From Halocaridina rubra (lineage: Eukaryota > Arthropoda > Malacostraca > Decapoda > Atyidae): a stretch of 64,000 bases of DNA. The position numbers and the translations under genes are program-made. Location of the stretch: NCBI GenBank assembly GCA_037179515.1, contig JAXCGZ010011590.1, forward strand, positions 29,839 through 93,838, read 5' to 3'. This document shows, one piece after another, positions 27,850 through 39,424 of this stretch (the first letter of the stretch is position 1; each line of letters opens with the position of its first letter). The notes beneath the pieces were generated by a model. It ran no database searches. It was not told the DNA's origin and saw only the letters and a list, made by a program, of their open reading frames with translations.

Positions 27850-28700
27850 AGAACGGCGCACACGAGAGTTAGACTGAGCGAGTGAGGCGGCACATTGGAA
27901 ATTGGAGGGAAAAGCAAACTGCAATGAAAAAGCCAATCAGACCCCATGATACAGAAAACATTGAAAAACAATTCTGTGATTCGTTGTCTCCCGACCTTTC
28001 AGCCAATAGCATTCCATGAACTATCTCACGTAGGTGAGAGCCTTTTCGTTTCCGAAACGTTGATAGCGGTATCGTATTTTACATTGTGAAATACTGTTAG
28101 TACTTTATGTTTTTTATTATTTTTTATTGTTTTATTATTCTTAGGCTAGGAAATACTTGTTTTATCAATAAAATAATGAAAATTTTAATATTCACTAGGT
28201 CACGTAGGTGACAGCCTTTGCGTTTTCCGAAACACTGATACCGGTATTGTATATTACGTGGTGCAATACTGTTTACTATTTTTTACTGTTTTATTATTCT
28301 TAGGCTAAGAATACGTTTTTTTTATCAATAAAATCATGAAACTACTGGAAATATAAATATATATGCTAGCTCACGTAGCTGTGACCCCAATACATTGTAC
28401 GCTATCAGACACTGTTTCGCATGATGCAATACCCTGTACTGTGAGTTATACTGTACGTGCGTATATCTAAATTTATGTGTTTTACTATTTTTTTACTGTT
28501 TTATTATTCGTAGGCTGGGAAATAATTCTTTTTGATCAATTGAATAATGAAAAAAAAAATTTCAATAAAAAAAATAAAATACTGAAAATGTTTTTTTTCA
28601 ATATTTTAATATTTTTGCGTATACCCATAAAATAAAATAATAATTTATCCAAAAAAAAAACCGCGATAGAGTGAGAACGCGAACCAAGAAACGCGAATAA
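27850..28700. other. Non-coding left arm of Tigger-2
   Basis: Between the transposase start and the terminus. Contains two degenerate copies of a ~150-bp block (CTCACGTAGGTGA ... TTTATTATTCTTAGGCTAGG, near 28025-28190 and 28195-28330, with a third partial copy to 28520). Similar sequence occurs at 46680-46850 in the short Tigger derivative. Confidence 0.6.
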
Positions 28701-28760
28701 CCGGGGTAACACTGTAGTGTGTAGTATAAAAGCTATACAGATTTACAAATAAATACTGTA

Positions 28761-29125
28761 CAGCAAAAAAAAAATTAACGCACCCTGAAAACGAACCCCT
28801 ATCTGCAAATGTAAACAAAGATGACATAAGCGGTAGGAGAAGGAGCAGGTGACTTAAGCGATAGGAGAGGGAGGAGGAAGGGGGAGAGCAAACCCCTGGT
28901 TGCTGTTGGGGTTAATACTGGGTGAAGAGAGCTTGAAGCACATGATAGCATGGTGGGAAACTGCCTCAGAGGTGGTCGGTTAGTTACTAAACTGAACCAT
29001 TTTTTTCGCATTTTCTCGAGGCGCACATGCGTAGCTCAAGCATTTCGTATTTTTTTATTATTATTTTTTGGAGGCATTATTCCAATTTCGCGTATTATAG
29101 AAACACGTAAAAAGCGAGTTGACTG
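28761..29125. mobile_element. MITE-like element, family shared with 57862-57975 and 59245-59300
   Basis: Right end (minus strand) reads CAGTCAACTCGCTTTTTACG then TAATACGCGAAATTG. The left part has AACGAACCCCTATCTGCAAA. Both parts have matches around 57.9 kb and 59.3 kb. The ends are not a convincing perfect TIR pair. Confidence 0.5.
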
Positions 29126-29648
29126 TACTTATTATCACTAACAGTACTCTTTCTAATGTTCATACCATATGTAGCTTGTATTATTTATAATTCTAGTATA
29201 TAATTTTTGTTTGTCATTGTTAATCATATTATTATTGCAAATGAATTACCTTACTTATTGTATTTTTTCTTAATTTCTTTTATCTATATAAAGAACTTTT
29301 CCCGATTATTTACCTCTTTCAAAAACTATATTATGAAGGTCAAATGAGTGCAACCTATCATTAATTATAATTCAAAGAGACTTTCACCATAACATCACAG
29401 GTTAATATAAAAATAAAGTATATAATGTTACATATTTGAAATAAAAAAAAGATTTCATTAACTTGACCAGGTAACCTCTTCAGTTGCACTATTTTTATGG
29501 TAATAGGTTACAAAGAAAAATAAAATAGTTGATAACAGATGTTGAAGAAATTATTTTAAAATATGCAATTAAAAAATTAAAATAAATAATCTGTTTAATA
29601 GCCACTTTAGTGATGCCATTGTTTATGAAGCAACACGGACAAACGGTT
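29126..29648. other. Unassigned AT-rich sequence
   Basis: Left flank of the Gypsy insertion. No feature recognised. Confidence 0.45.
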
Positions 29649-29652
29649 CTAC

Positions 29653-30026
29653 TATAGTTCAGTCTGACAAGATATCAAGATTACCACAATATCATTTAAG
29701 GTAACAAAATAGGCCAAAGTCATAATTATGCAGCAATTTTTATGTATCGAAAATGAACAGACCAAAAATATCACACTACACGAAAAAAAGGCGGCAATAC
29801 AGAGTCAGTGTTGCCATGAAAACAGAAAACCAAAACAATGTACAGTTCGTTATGACAAAAAGAAGCAAAATTAAGGGATCACTTTACAACAACAACAAAA
29901 TTATTAATAAATAAAGTGAAAATATATATATCAATTAATAAATAAATTAATATATAAATAAAGAAGACATATATCATACCACTACAACACTCCAAATAAA
30001 GAAAGAAAATACACTATGCCACTACA
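29653..30026 (-). repeat. Gypsy 3' LTR
   Basis: Matches 44836-45211 almost throughout (for example AAGGCGGCAATACAGAGTCA). Its outer end reads TATAGTTC where the 5' LTR has TGTAGTTC, and nearby bases also differ. Confidence 0.9.
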
Positions 30027-30073
30027 ACACTCCCCTGCCAGTACAGGAGTACATTAGTTTTTAACACTGATTG

Positions 30074-31162
30074 TGGAGGATTTCCTGTGTGTTATTTACC
30101 CTTCGATCTTATAACCCCCCAAATTCGGAAATCCTGACACGGCTTCAGTAGAGGCCTACCACGATCTCAATTTTAAATCCTCTACCAATAAAATATAATT
30201 AATATTACATGCATAAACATACATGCAAATATTTTATATGGGGGTTTATGAACTGCTGATATGTGAATATTTAAATAAACTCTCCTCACCTTAAAGTAAA
30301 ACTTCCTCATACAGAATAATACATTTTCTAACAGACATTCTACCTACGAGTGTTCAATTAAATGAGCTCATTCTGTCCCCCACACGTAGTTATAAATATT
30401 GTTAGAAATAAGGTAAATCTGCATTGCATATGTACTCATCTATCCGGATAACCCTGATGTCGTCAGCAATCACGGGATTCCCAATCAAACTCATTGAATA
30501 TCTTCTGATCCACGTATCTCTATAACGTTTTTCTACTTGAGTGTCTCGTAACGTGTCACGAAGACAACTAAATACTCTTCAACAAACTTATAAGTACTGT
30601 CAATGAACACACTAAACATGAGTGTCTCGTATCATCTCACGAGTACCACTAATAATAAACTTATAAGTACTGTTAACAAACACAGTAAGAATGAGTGCCT
30701 CGTAGCATCTCACGACGGCAACTAACTTTATAAGCACTGTCAACAAACACAGTAAGAATGAGTGCCTCATAGCATCTCACGACGGCAACTAACTATTTGT
30801 AAGAAAGACCCACAAACTCCTCTAGTTTGTCGGGGTCCTTGGTACTAGGACTAAGTTGACTTATGACTTGCTTACAACAGTTCTTTGTTCAACGAGGCGT
30901 TATCAAGGAGGTGAAGGGTTAATGGCTAAAATCCATTAGTGACCTACATTCCTTTCTCCACGCCTTCTACTGCCAGCCTCCCTAATAAACTACACATTAT
31001 ACATACGAATATACGTGTATACATGATAGAACTTAATAAGTATACATGCGAAGTCTAAAAGTATACATTTATGCACTTACGTTACAATAAACGAAACTAT
31101 ATGCAAACTAACACTTACATAATGTACGTAGAAATAAACTGTCTTGAAATATATTCAAGACA
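30074..31162 (-). repeat. BEL/Pao LTR a (3' terminal LTR of the array)
   Basis: 1089 bp, TGTGGAGG to TTCAAGACA on the plus strand (TGTCTTGAA...CCTCCACA in element orientation). Outer flank CTGAT (30069-30073). Near its centre are several ~80-bp degenerate repeats of GAGTGYCTCGTARCATCTCAC. Confidence 0.95.
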
Positions 31163-31210
31163 TCCTGGGCCCCTCCAAAAAGGAAAAAATGGAGGGTCTC
31201 CCCATCAGTA

Positions 31211-34003
31211 CTACAATTTATCATCAATGATTAAGCGTGCCCACAATTCTTTAACCCTTTGGGCAGCTTGACGTTCAGATCTTTCATAATTTGATGATTC
31301 CTCTTCGTATACTTCTGACAACAGATATTCCCATGAGAGCTTTTCAGACCAAGCTCTCTGAATAAGAAATTTTCCTCTTCTTAGTAAGGGTGATATTAGA
31401 CCTAAGGGGTCCAAAAGTATACCCACCAGTGACAGAAGTTTAAGTTTGATCAACACATCTTCTCTAGCCTTCAGACTTTTCAAAGACAACTTGTCTGTAT
31501 TAACATTCCAGATTAAACTAAAGATTGATACTTTAGGAGATCTAGAATTTTCAGAAAGGCGCTGATCCAGTACCCTTTGAAGTCTTGCATTGTTGGAATT
31601 TAGTGCTTGCAGTGATATTTTGGTCTTTTCCCACTCTACATCTGCAGTATTGCATATATCAAACTGTTTCTCTTCACTGGTACAAGCATCCAACAAATTA
31701 CCCACATGAACATTCTCCAATATTTCCTCCAACTGTTCTATTAGAGACTTCATTTGTCCAAAGGCACTCTGAAAATTGTGCAGGAGTGGAGTGTGGATAG
31801 GCTTCAAGGAAACATACTCTGTAAAACTTCTAAGTGTAGTTTTATCTTCGTAATGCACTTCTTGCTTTACTCCTATACTCTCTGGCTCCCACAACTTATT
31901 AACAGGCTCTATGGCCTCTTCAATCAACAACTTATTAACAGGCTCTATGGCCTCTTCAATCAACAACTTATTAACAGGCTCTATGGCCTCTTCACTCAAC
32001 AACTTATTAACTGGTCTTTTGGCCTCATCAATCAACTCTTGTGTTGTAGTAGGCAATAACTGTGTTCCTACTCGCATAACAAGTTGGTTTTGTACACTAC
32101 TGGACCCATGTTGAGCATCACGAGGAATATGGCCATACAACATGACACCACCTGGTGTTTCCATCAAAGTATAGACATCCCACTTGTTAATACCACTAAC
32201 AAACTGACTAAAATGTAAGGCACCAATAACAATGCCAATTTTCTCCAGTACATCACTATAAATATCTTCATCAGCCAACTTGTGACCATTAGACTTTAAC
32301 ACATTTGCAGCCTTTGCTAGTCCTGGAGTGTGGATGCTAATTACCATGTCATCAACTACGAGTAATTTAACTCTGGCTCTTCTTTTCCCCAATTTGATAA
32401 CTACATTTACGACAGGAAAACTTCCTTTCTTCGTCTCAGAACGAAATGCATCAATACCAAGAGACATTTCCTCTACTGGGCTTAATTTAAGCCTTTCAGC
32501 TAATTCCCTAGTTATAAAGGAACACTGGGAACCTGTATCAAAGAATAACCTAGTATTTACCCAAAGATTTCCCTTTGAGCTGCTTATTTTTCCACTTGCA
32601 GTAGGCAGAGCACATGAAGGTAAATTCGGCTTCACCATTTGCCTTTGTACTGCCTTCATAGTCATCACACCAACATGTTTCTTGTCCTTTTCTGAGTCAG
32701 AATGTTCTTGCTCATTGCTTGACTCATCTATATTTGAACCATTTTCTGATTGTTCATTCAGATGTGAAGGTTCTTCAAACCTTCTACAAAAATTTGACTC
32801 TTGTTTATAACACAAGGCTGCATGATGACCATTTTTCTTACACTTCTTACAGTTTAACTGAGTGTAACATTTATTTGCATAATGCCCTGACTGAGTACAT
32901 CTCAGACATTTGTTATTGTCTCTCAATTTGTCTCTTCGTTCATTTATGCTTACTACTTTATTACACTGTTCAGACTTATGACCTTGCCAACCACAGAATA
33001 CACATTCTGTTTTACTATTTACTACATTTGCAGTAGCACCATAACTACCCACATTCCTTTTATAGAACTGTATCTCATCTCTCTGGGAGGTTTGGGTCTC
33101 TCCCTTTGTGTTACCTTTAGTATTGTTGCCCTCTATATGATATACATATTTTCCCAGTTCCTTCAAGAGGGTTTCATATGTAGGATATTTTGTGTCTATT
33201 TTCATGCTAATCCAGTTCTCAACATCTTCTGGCAATTTCATCATCACGAGTTCTGAAAACACCCAATCAGTGTTCTTCATGTCTCTATAATTTTTCAGAC
33301 TTCGAGTAATGGCTTCTACTTCCTGCTTGAACTTAAAAAGTGATGAATAATTAGAAGAGGGAGTTGGTATTTTTATCAATTTCCTCATTAAATTTCGTAC
33401 AATTCTGTCCTTGCTGGCATAAACAGCTTGTAGCTGTTGAATGCATTCATCATAACTCTCACTAGCAACAGGATATCCCTTTATGGTGTCTTTTGCATCT
33501 CCTTTAAGGGCATTTCTTAAGATGGTAAACTTTGTCATAGTTGCCATAGAAGTACTATGTACTAAACTATCAAACGTATCCCAAAACTCGTGCCATTCAT
33601 CATAGTTTCCAGAGAACTGTGGTATTTTTACTTCAGGAAATTTAGGTGTGGGTTGCCCACTGGGGAGGCTTGAACTCTCGGAACTAGGAGCTCTAGTACT
33701 CTTCATAGTTCCTAACTTACGAATACGTTCTAGGACAGCTAAGCTAATATTATTTACTGTTTCAGCTAGATTGTCATGTTCTGGATCCTCCTCTTCAGAA
33801 TCCCTTTTAAGGGGCTTATACTCAATATATTCTTCATATTTCCTATCATATCTTCCAAATCTTTCTGTTAGCGTATGATAACATCTTTCTAAATAATTAA
33901 CAACAAGTGTCTCATCATCTTTGGCAAGTTCTGTTTGACACTGAACACAATCACGTTGAACCAATTCCCGAAGGCGTTTTAATGCCTCAGGTTTAACCGA
34001 CAT
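31211..34003 (-). CDS. BEL/Pao Gag-protease polyprotein, internal 1 (RT core deleted)
   Basis: Open throughout; start chosen at MSVKPEALKRLRELVQRD (34003) because it is common to both copies, although the frame extends upstream to 34093. Domains: N-terminal region with coiled-coil character (1-110); Gag core typical of BEL/Pao (IPQFSGNYDEWHEFWDTFDS, then LRNALKGDAKDTIKGYPV); zinc knuckles CVFCGWQGHKSEQC, CLRCTQSGHYANKC and CKKCKKNGHHAALC; aspartic protease with LFFDTGSQCSFI (Asp-Thr-Gly) and DVYTLMETPGGVMLYGHIP. A 12-residue repeat (LLIEEAIEPVNK, about four copies, last W-changed) follows. The polymerase palm with YxDD is absent; the text resumes at the post-RT A17 region (LLDPLGLISPLLRRGKFLIQ) and stops 48 bp before the LTR. 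Role: particle assembly and maturation in trans with an autonomous relative (inference). Confidence 0.9.
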   Translation of the reverse strand: MSVKPEALKRLRELVQRDCVQCQTELAKDDETLVVNYLERCYHTLTERFGRYDRKYEEYIEYKPLKRDSEEEDPEHDNLAETVNNISLAVLERIRKLGTMKSTRAPSSESSSLPSGQPTPKFPEVKIPQFSGNYDEWHEFWDTFDSLVHSTSMATMTKFTILRNALKGDAKDTIKGYPVASESYDECIQQLQAVYASKDRIVRNLMRKLIKIPTPSSNYSSLFKFKQEVEAITRSLKNYRDMKNTDWVFSELVMMKLPEDVENWISMKIDTKYPTYETLLKELGKYVYHIEGNNTKGNTKGETQTSQRDEIQFYKRNVGSYGATANVVNSKTECVFCGWQGHKSEQCNKVVSINERRDKLRDNNKCLRCTQSGHYANKCYTQLNCKKCKKNGHHAALCYKQESNFCRRFEEPSHLNEQSENGSNIDESSNEQEHSDSEKDKKHVGVMTMKAVQRQMVKPNLPSCALPTASGKISSSKGNLWVNTRLFFDTGSQCSFITRELAERLKLSPVEEMSLGIDAFRSETKKGSFPVVNVVIKLGKRRARVKLLVVDDMVISIHTPGLAKAANVLKSNGHKLADEDIYSDVLEKIGIVIGALHFSQFVSGINKWDVYTLMETPGGVMLYGHIPRDAQHGSSSVQNQLVMRVGTQLLPTTTQELIDEAKRPVNKLLSEEAIEPVNKLLIEEAIEPVNKLLIEEAIEPVNKLWEPESIGVKQEVHYEDKTTLRSFTEYVSLKPIHTPLLHNFQSAFGQMKSLIEQLEEILENVHVGNLLDACTSEEKQFDICNTADVEWEKTKISLQALNSNNARLQRVLDQRLSENSRSPKVSIFSLIWNVNTDKLSLKSLKAREDVLIKLKLLSLVGILLDPLGLISPLLRRGKFLIQRAWSEKLSWEYLLSEVYEEESSNYERSERQAAQRVKELWARLIIDDKL
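31885..32030 (-). repeat. 36-bp coding minisatellite in BEL internal 1
   Basis: Four tandem 36-bp units encoding 12 residues each (EEAIEPVNKLLI type), the outermost degenerate (DEAKRPVNKLLS). The same array is at 36555-36700 in internal 2 with the same unit number. Confidence 0.93.
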
Positions 34004-34741
34004 ATTGAGAAAGCAAATAGAACAAATAGTTGATGCTATTTTATCATCAAAGAATCCACGATCTTCTTTATGCATCCACAATGCAACAAACAATCACTCT
34101 GTAAAGAGTATCAAAGGACAATCTTCCAAATCTCAAGATAATAACATACAGTTATTTAATTCCGTCAATTATGACGCCAATTCTCAAAGTGTAAAACACA
34201 CTTTTCATCAATTAAACGACACTGTTAAGTCAGCAACAGTAAATGGAAAGTGTAATGCAAACCACACTGTTCCTCCAATAAACGACACTGTACACCTAGC
34301 GTTAGGTGGGTCACTATCTTCTGTTTATTTACATAAGCAGAGGAATCAATACGACATTCTAGACATCGTTAAATGGGAAATATGTAAACACACAAATCCC
34401 TAAAAACCACTGTTCACCCAGCCGAAATTGGGTACTAATATCCAAATTACTTAATGGACACTTAACTACGAAAGTATATTTCGTTTCCACAGATAGAGAA
34501 ACGCTTTATCTACGTGGGAAAGGGATTCTCTTATTTATTTCAACAACCACTTAAATTTCAAAGTTATATTTGCAATATTCATGCAAATACATGCAATGCT
34601 CCTCCCAGTTTTCGCTGAAATGTGGACGATTTTAACCGTAGAGTTTTACACTAACTTCTTACAAGGTGGGAGCTTATCTAAAATGTACACTATTTTCACC
34701 ATTACCACACCAATTCTCATCCGGTTCGAAGGACCAAAAGC
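34004..34741 (-). other. BEL 5' leader and primer-binding region, internal 1
   Basis: Non-coding leader between LTR b and the gag start. Its LTR-proximal end holds TGGTCCTTCGAACCGGATGA (34738-34715, minus strand), the expected position of the tRNA primer site. The matching tRNA was not identified. Confidence 0.7.
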
Positions 34742-35832
34742 TGTGGAGGATTTCCTGTGTGTTATTTACCCTTCGATCTTATAACCCCCCAAATTCGGAA
34801 ATCCTGACACGGCTTCAGTAGAGGCCTACCACGATCTCAATTTTAAATCCTCTACCAATAAAATATAATTAATATTACATGCATAAACATACATGCAAAT
34901 ATTTTATATGGGGGTTTATGAACTGCTGATATGTGAATATTTAAATAAACTCTCCTCACCTTAAAGTAAAACTTCCTCATACAGAATAATACATTTTCTA
35001 ACAGACATTCTACCTACGAGTGTTCAATTAAATGAGCTCATTCTGTCCCCCACACGTAGTTATAAATATTGTTAGAAATAAGGTAAATCTGCATTGCATA
35101 TGTACTCATCTATCCGGATAACCCTGATGTCGTCAGCAATCACGGGATTCCCAATCAAACTCATTGAATATCTTCTGATCCACGTATCTCTATAACGTTT
35201 TTCTACTTGAGTGTCTCGTAACGTGTCACGAAGACAACTAAATACTCTTCAACAAACTTATAAGTACTGTCAATGAACACACTAAACATGAGTGTCTCGT
35301 ATCATCTCACGAGTACCACTAATAATAAACTTATAAGTACTGTTAACAAACACAGTAAGAATGAGTGCCTCGTAGCATCTCACGACGGCAACTAACTTTA
35401 TAAGCACTGTCAACAAACACAGTAAGAATGAGTGCCTCATAGCATCTCACGACGGCAACTAACTATTTGTAAGAAAGACCCACAAACTCCTCTAGTTTGT
35501 CGGGGTCCTTGGTACTAGGACTAAGTTGACTTATGACTTGCTTACAACAGTTCTTTGTTCAACGAGGCGTTATCAAGGAGGTGAAGGGTTAATGGCTAAA
35601 ATCCATTAGTGACCTACATTCCTTTCTCCACGCCTTCTACTGCCAGCCTCCCTAATAAACTACACATTATACATACGAATATACGTGTATACATGATAGA
35701 ACTTAATAAGTATACATGCGAAGTCTAAAAGTATACATTCATGCACTTACGTTACAATAAACGAAACTATATGCAAACTAACACTTACATAATGTACGTA
35801 GAAATAAACTGTCTTGAAATATATTCAAGACA
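34742..35832 (-). repeat. BEL/Pao LTR b (shared central LTR)
   Basis: 1091 bp. It serves at once as 5' LTR of internal 1 and 3' LTR of internal 2. It differs from LTR a and c at 35740 (C instead of T); I found almost no other difference by eye. Confidence 0.95.
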
Positions 35833-35880
35833 TCCTGGGCCCCTCCAAAAAGGAAAAAATGGAGGGTCTCCCCATCAGTA

Positions 35881-38673
35881 CTACAATTTATCATCAATGA
35901 TTAAGCGTGCCCACAATTCTTTAACCCTTTGGGCAGCTTGACGTTCAGATCTTTCATAATTTGATGATTCCTCTTCGTATACTTCTGACAACAGATATTC
36001 CCATGAGAGCTTTTCAGACCAAGCTCTCTGAATAAGAAATTTTCCTCTTCTTAGTAAGGGTGATATTAGACCTAAGGGGTCCAAAAGTATACCCACCAGT
36101 GACAGAAGTTTAAGTTTGGTCAACACATCTTCTCTAGCCTTCAGACTTTTCAAAGACAACTTGTCTGTATTAACATTCCAGATTAAACTAAAGATTGATA
36201 CTTTAGGAGATCTAGAATTTTCAGAAAGGCGCTGATCCAGTACCCTTTGAAGTCTTGCATTGTTGGAATTTAGTGCTTGCAGTGATATTTTGGTCTTTTC
36301 CCACTCTACATCTGCAGTATTGCATATATCAAACTGTTTCTCTTCACTGGTACAAGCATCCAACAAATTACCCACATGAACATTCTCCAATATTTCCTCC
36401 AACTGTTCTATTAGAGACTTCATTTGTCCAAAGGCACTCTGAAAATTGTGCAGGAGTGGAGTGTGGATAGGCTTCAAGGGAACGTACTCTGTAAAACTTC
36501 TAAGTGTAGTTTTATCTTCGTAATGCACTTCTTGCTTTACTCCTATACTCTCTGGCTCCCACAACTTATTAACAGGCTCTATGGCCTCTTCAATCAACAA
36601 CTTATTAACAGGCTCTATGGCCTCTTCAATCAACAACTTATTAACAGGCTCTATGGCCTCTTCACTCAACAACTTATTAACTGGTCTTTTGGCCTCATCA
36701 ATCAACTCTTGTGTTGTAGTAGGCAATAACTGTGTTCCTACTCGCATAACAAGTTGGTTTTGTACACTACTGGACCCATGTTGAGTATCACGAGGAATAT
36801 GGCCATACAACATGACACCACCTGGTGTTTCCATCAAAGTATAGACATCCCACTTGTTAATACCACTAACAAACTGACTAAAATGTAAGGCACCAATAAC
36901 AATGCCAATGTTCTCCAGTACATCACTATAAATATCTTCATCAGCCAACTTGTGACCATTAGACTTTAACACATTTGCAGCCTTTGCTAGTCCTGGAGTG
37001 TGGATGCTAATTACCATGTCATCAACTACGAGTAATTTAACTCTGGCTCTTCTTTTCCCCAATTTGATAACTACATTTACGACAGGAAAACTTCCTTTCT
37101 TCGTCTCAGAACGAAATGCATCAATACCAAGAGACATTTCATCTACTGGGCTTAATTTAAGCCTTTCAGCTAATTCCCTAGTTATAAAGGAACACTGGGA
37201 ACCTGTATCAAAGAATAACCTAGTATTTACCCAAAGATTTCCCTTTGAGCTGCTTATTTTTCCACTTGCAGTAGGCAGAGCACATGAAGGTAAACTCGGC
37301 TTCACCATTTGCCTCTGTACTGCCTTCATAGTCATCACACCAACATGTTTCTTGTCCTTTTCTGAGTCAGAATGTTCTTGCTCATTGCTTGACTCATCTA
37401 TATTTGAACCATTTTCTGACTGTTCATTCAGAAATGAAGGTTCTTCAAACCTTCTACGAAAATTTGACTCTTGTTCATAACACAAGGCTGCATGATGACC
37501 ATTTTTCTTACACTTCTTACAGTTTAACTGAGTGTAACATTTATTTGCATAATGCCCTGACTGAGTACATCTCAGACATTTGTTATTGTCTCTCAATTTG
37601 TCTCTTCGTTCATTTATGCTTACTACTTTATTACACTGTTCAGACTTATGACCTTGCCAACCACAGAATACACATTCTGTTTTACTATTTACTACATTTG
37701 CAGTAGCACCATAACTACCCACATTCTTTTTATAGAACTGTATCTCATCTCTCTGGGAGGTTTGGGTCTCTCCCTTTGTGTTACCTTTAGTATTGTTGCC
37801 CTCTATATGATATACATATTTTCCCAGTTCCTTCAAGAGGGTTTCATATGTAGGATATTTTGTGTCTATTTTCATGCTAATCCAGTTCTCAACATCTTCT
37901 GGCAATTTCATCATCACGAGTTCTGAAAACACCCAATCAGTGTTCTTCATGTCTCTATAATTTTTCAGACTTCGAGTAATGGCTTCTACTTCCTGCTTGA
38001 ACTTAAAAAGTGATGAATAATTAGAAGAGGGAGTTGGTATTTTTACCAATTTCCTCATTAAATTTCGTACAATTCTGTCCTTGCTGGCATAAACAGCTTG
38101 TAGCTGTTGAATGCATTCATCATAACTCTCACTAGCAACAGGATATCCCTTTATGGTGTCTTTTGCATCTCCTTTAAGGGCATTTCTTAAGATGGTAAAC
38201 TTTGTCATAGTTGCCATAGAAGTACTATGTACTAAACTATCAAACGTATCCCAAAACTCGTGCCATTCATCATAGTTTCCAGAGAACTGTGGTATTTTTA
38301 CTTCAGGAAATTTAGGTGTGGGTTGCCCACTGGGGAGGCTTGAACTCTCGGAACTAGGAGCTCTAGTACTCTTCATAGTTCCTAACTTACGAATACGTTC
38401 TAGGACAGCTAAGCTAATATTATTTACTGTTTCAGCTAGATTGTCATGTTCTGTATCCTCCTCTTCAGAATCCCTTTTAAGGGGCTTATACTCGATATAT
38501 TCTTCATATTTCCTATCATATCTTCCAAATCTTTCTGTTAGCGTATGATGACATCTTTCTAAATAATTAACAACAAGTGTCTCATCATCTTTGGCAAGTT
38601 CTGTTTGACACTGAACACAATCACGTTGAACCAATTCCCGAAGGCGTTTTAATGCCTCAGGTTTAACCGACAT
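35881..38673 (-). CDS. BEL/Pao Gag-protease polyprotein, internal 2 (same RT deletion)
   Basis: Same domain plan and the same deletion end points as internal 1, fully open. About 13 residues differ over about 930 (for example YEQESNFRRR versus YKQESNFCRR, SPVDEMS versus SPVEEMS, EYVPLKP versus EYVSLKP). A 14-bp insertion just upstream (near 38695) changes the possible N-terminal extension, which supports MSVKPEALKRL as the true start. Zinc knuckles, DTGSQCSFI protease motif and the 12-residue repeats are intact. Selection to keep both frames open, or recent origin, is likely. Confidence 0.9.
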   Translation of the reverse strand: MSVKPEALKRLRELVQRDCVQCQTELAKDDETLVVNYLERCHHTLTERFGRYDRKYEEYIEYKPLKRDSEEEDTEHDNLAETVNNISLAVLERIRKLGTMKSTRAPSSESSSLPSGQPTPKFPEVKIPQFSGNYDEWHEFWDTFDSLVHSTSMATMTKFTILRNALKGDAKDTIKGYPVASESYDECIQQLQAVYASKDRIVRNLMRKLVKIPTPSSNYSSLFKFKQEVEAITRSLKNYRDMKNTDWVFSELVMMKLPEDVENWISMKIDTKYPTYETLLKELGKYVYHIEGNNTKGNTKGETQTSQRDEIQFYKKNVGSYGATANVVNSKTECVFCGWQGHKSEQCNKVVSINERRDKLRDNNKCLRCTQSGHYANKCYTQLNCKKCKKNGHHAALCYEQESNFRRRFEEPSFLNEQSENGSNIDESSNEQEHSDSEKDKKHVGVMTMKAVQRQMVKPSLPSCALPTASGKISSSKGNLWVNTRLFFDTGSQCSFITRELAERLKLSPVDEMSLGIDAFRSETKKGSFPVVNVVIKLGKRRARVKLLVVDDMVISIHTPGLAKAANVLKSNGHKLADEDIYSDVLENIGIVIGALHFSQFVSGINKWDVYTLMETPGGVMLYGHIPRDTQHGSSSVQNQLVMRVGTQLLPTTTQELIDEAKRPVNKLLSEEAIEPVNKLLIEEAIEPVNKLLIEEAIEPVNKLWEPESIGVKQEVHYEDKTTLRSFTEYVPLKPIHTPLLHNFQSAFGQMKSLIEQLEEILENVHVGNLLDACTSEEKQFDICNTADVEWEKTKISLQALNSNNARLQRVLDQRLSENSRSPKVSIFSLIWNVNTDKLSLKSLKAREDVLTKLKLLSLVGILLDPLGLISPLLRRGKFLIQRAWSEKLSWEYLLSEVYEEESSNYERSERQAAQRVKELWARLIIDDKL

Positions 38674-39424
38674 ATTGAGAAAGCAAATAGAACATAAAAC
38701 AACAAACAAATAGTTGATGCAATTTTATCATCAAAGAATCCACGATCTTCTTTATGCATCCACAATGCAACAAACAATCACTCTGTAAAGAGTATCAAAG
38801 GACAATCTTCCAAATCTCAAGATAATAACATACAGTTATTTAATTCCGTCAATTATGACGCCAATCCTCAAAGTGTAAAACACACTTTTCATCAATTAAA
38901 CGACACTGTTAAGTCAGCAACAGTAAATGGAAAGTGTAATGCAAACCACACTGTTCCTCCATAAACGACACTGTGCACCTAGCAGTAGGTGGGTCACTAC
39001 CTTCTGTTTATTTACGTAAACAAAGGAATCAATACGACATTCTAGACATCGTTAAATGGGAAATATGTAAACACACAAATCCCTAAAAACCACTGTTCAC
39101 CCAGCCGAAATTGGGTACTAATATCCAAATTACTTAATGGACGCTCAACTACGAAAGTATATTTCGTTTCCACAGATAGAGAAACGCTTTATCCACGTGG
39201 GAAAGGGATTCTCTTATTTATTTCAACAACCACTTAAATTTCAAAGTTATATTTGCAATATTCATGCAAATACATGCAATGCTCCTCCCAGTTTTCGCTG
39301 AAATGTGGACGATTTTAACCGTAGAGTTTTACACTAACTTCTTACAAGGTGGGAGCTTATCTAAAATGTACACTATTTTCACCATTACCACACCAATTCT
39401 CATCCGGTTCGAAGGACCAAAAGC
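38674..39424 (-). other. BEL 5' leader and primer-binding region, internal 2
   Basis: As in internal 1, with a 14-bp insertion near 38695 and single-base changes such as one A fewer near 38962. Confidence 0.7.

Larger units (their letters stand above)
24889..28714 (-). mobile_element. Tigger-2, pogo/Tigger-type DNA transposon (3.8 kb)
   Basis: Termini CAGTGTTGCCTCACTTATCG (24889) and, on the minus strand, CAGTGTTACCCCGGTTATTC (from 28714), both next to TA. Asymmetric structure: one end carries about six ~165-bp subterminal repeats (24960-25950); the other has an A/T-rich non-coding region (27900-28700). The transposase lies between, on the minus strand. This is the likely source family of the satellite-bearing element at 15165-20338. 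Confidence 0.85.

Noticed and set aside
31585..33878. Plus-strand open frames opposite the BEL Gag-protease gene, repeated at 36255-38548
   Set aside because: They mirror a strong, domain-bearing minus-strand gene, are short and have no recognisable motifs.
34005..34403. 132-codon plus-strand frame in the BEL leader
   Set aside because: It is broken in the second internal region by a one-base change, so it is not conserved between near-identical copies.
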